This document shows, in pieces, positions 63,767 to 64,000 of a stretch of 64,000 nucleotides of DNA. Numbering within the stretch: position 1 is the first letter of the stretch; the number at the start of each line of letters is the position of its first letter. The notes below the pieces were generated by a model that saw only the letters and a program-made list of their open reading frames with translations, was not told the origin of the DNA and did no database searches. The translations under genes and the position numbers were made by a program. Source of the DNA: Paracoccus zhejiangensis (GTDB lineage: Bacteria > Pseudomonadota > Alphaproteobacteria > Rhodobacterales > Rhodobacteraceae); the NCBI RefSeq assembly GCF_002847445.1, contig NZ_CP025430.1, positions 2,542,001 to 2,606,000 of the forward strand, in the 5' to 3' direction.

Positions 63767-64000
63767 CGCTCGGGCCGCCCGCCGGTCATGCGCAGCTTGC
63801 CGGCGCCCAGATCGACCTCGGCCACGAAATCCATCGGCAGGTCGGCGGGAGAGGCCCGCATCTCGGCGGTGATGTCGAAGAAGATGCGCTGGTCGGTCTT
63901 GGCGCTGCGCTCGGACACGCGCACCTCGAGCGTTTCCGCGATCAGGCGCGGCTCGTGCCGGACCAGCGATTCGCGGATAGATGCGGCGATGCGCGCGGTG
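63763..64000 (-). CDS. tssE: T6SS baseplate protein TssE (partial, C-terminal part)
   Basis: The last 79 residues of a gp25-like baseplate subunit, its 5' part lying beyond the window end. Visible are IRESLVRHEPRL, the gp25 helix with the conserved Glu-Pro-Arg, then ETLEVRVSE and FFDITAEMRASP. The stop overlaps the TssF start (ATGA). The rest of the T6SS (tssA-D, tssI-M) should continue upstream of it, outside the window. Confidence 0.85.
   Translation of the reverse strand, partial: TARIAASIRESLVRHEPRLIAETLEVRVSERSAKTDQRIFFDITAEMRASPADLPMDFVAEVDLGAGKLRMTGGRPER

Overview
The window is GC-rich, with dense operons, many ATGA-type stop/start overlaps and gene content typical of an alphaproteobacterium of the Rhodobacterales, most likely Paracoccus or a close relative. 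Pointers are the short RNase D-like exonuclease, the compact imp-type T6SS genes, the Blh-like persulfide dioxygenase, BluB, and a Rhodobacterales-type intergenic repeat at about 450-512. No rRNA, tRNA, CRISPR array, insertion sequence or prophage gene was seen. Genus assignment is inference from gene content.

Layout. (1) 1-2206: the 5' part of an arabinose-5-phosphate isomerase gene (kdsD/kpsF type), an RNase D-like exonuclease and an MBL-fold persulfide dioxygenase. (2) 2213-6729: a complete ytfQ-ytfR-ytfT-yjfF-like sugar ABC importer on the minus strand. (3) 6929-11809: a minus-strand redox/electrophile operon (LLM flavin oxidoreductase, NADP-binding reductase-like protein, DsbA/FrnE protein, GST, MFS exporter) divergent from an HxlR-type regulator. 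(4) 11827-27445: an aromatic catabolism island. catB-benABCD turns benzoate into catechol and muconate into muconolactone. There is a GH5 glycosidase, two back-to-back LysR regulators, a 52-residue Cys-rich protein, hutD-like, an orphan boxA-like reductase, a DUF892 ferritin-like protein, and a translationally coupled trio (SCP2-like, alpha/beta hydrolase, BKACE) divergent from catA. A BenK/PcaK-like transporter closes the island. (5) 27692-48882: mostly housekeeping and transport: ilvD, exbB-exbD-tonB, an MFS protein, an RND efflux pair, an EamA exporter, HU, amn, an epimerase-like protein, ubiH-like, an ornithine cyclodeaminase-like protein, a thioesterase, bluB, two class C acid phosphatase paralogues and an OFA-type MFS carrier. 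(6) 49021-50713: lolA and glsA. (7) 50788-58244: an unusual divergon encoding a TonB/ExbB/ExbD-like motor with two dissimilar ExbD proteins, and opposite it a DUF1036 protein, a pseudo-caspase/peptidoglycan-binding protein and a degenerate LytM-lytic transglycosylase fusion. (8) 58251-64000: T6SS genes tssH(clpV)-tssG-tssF-tssE, running off the window.

Two places look least explained. In the aromatic island, catA and the SCP2/hydrolase/BKACE operon share one promoter region holding two perfect GGTATC-N4-GATACC palindromes, and a degenerate copy lies upstream of catB. This ties the BKACE trio to the catechol regulon. It suggests a variant lower beta-ketoadipate pathway in which 3-oxoadipate is cleaved with acetyl-CoA, bypassing PcaIJ/PcaF; no catC, pcaIJ or pcaF is present here. 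Beside the T6SS, the motor divergon pairs an ExbD that keeps the proton-carrying Asp with one that lacks it, plus a TonB-like protein with the S-x3-H transmembrane motif but no TonB C-terminal domain. Its partner genes act on or bind peptidoglycan, so an energised cell-wall remodelling complex is a reasonable hypothesis.
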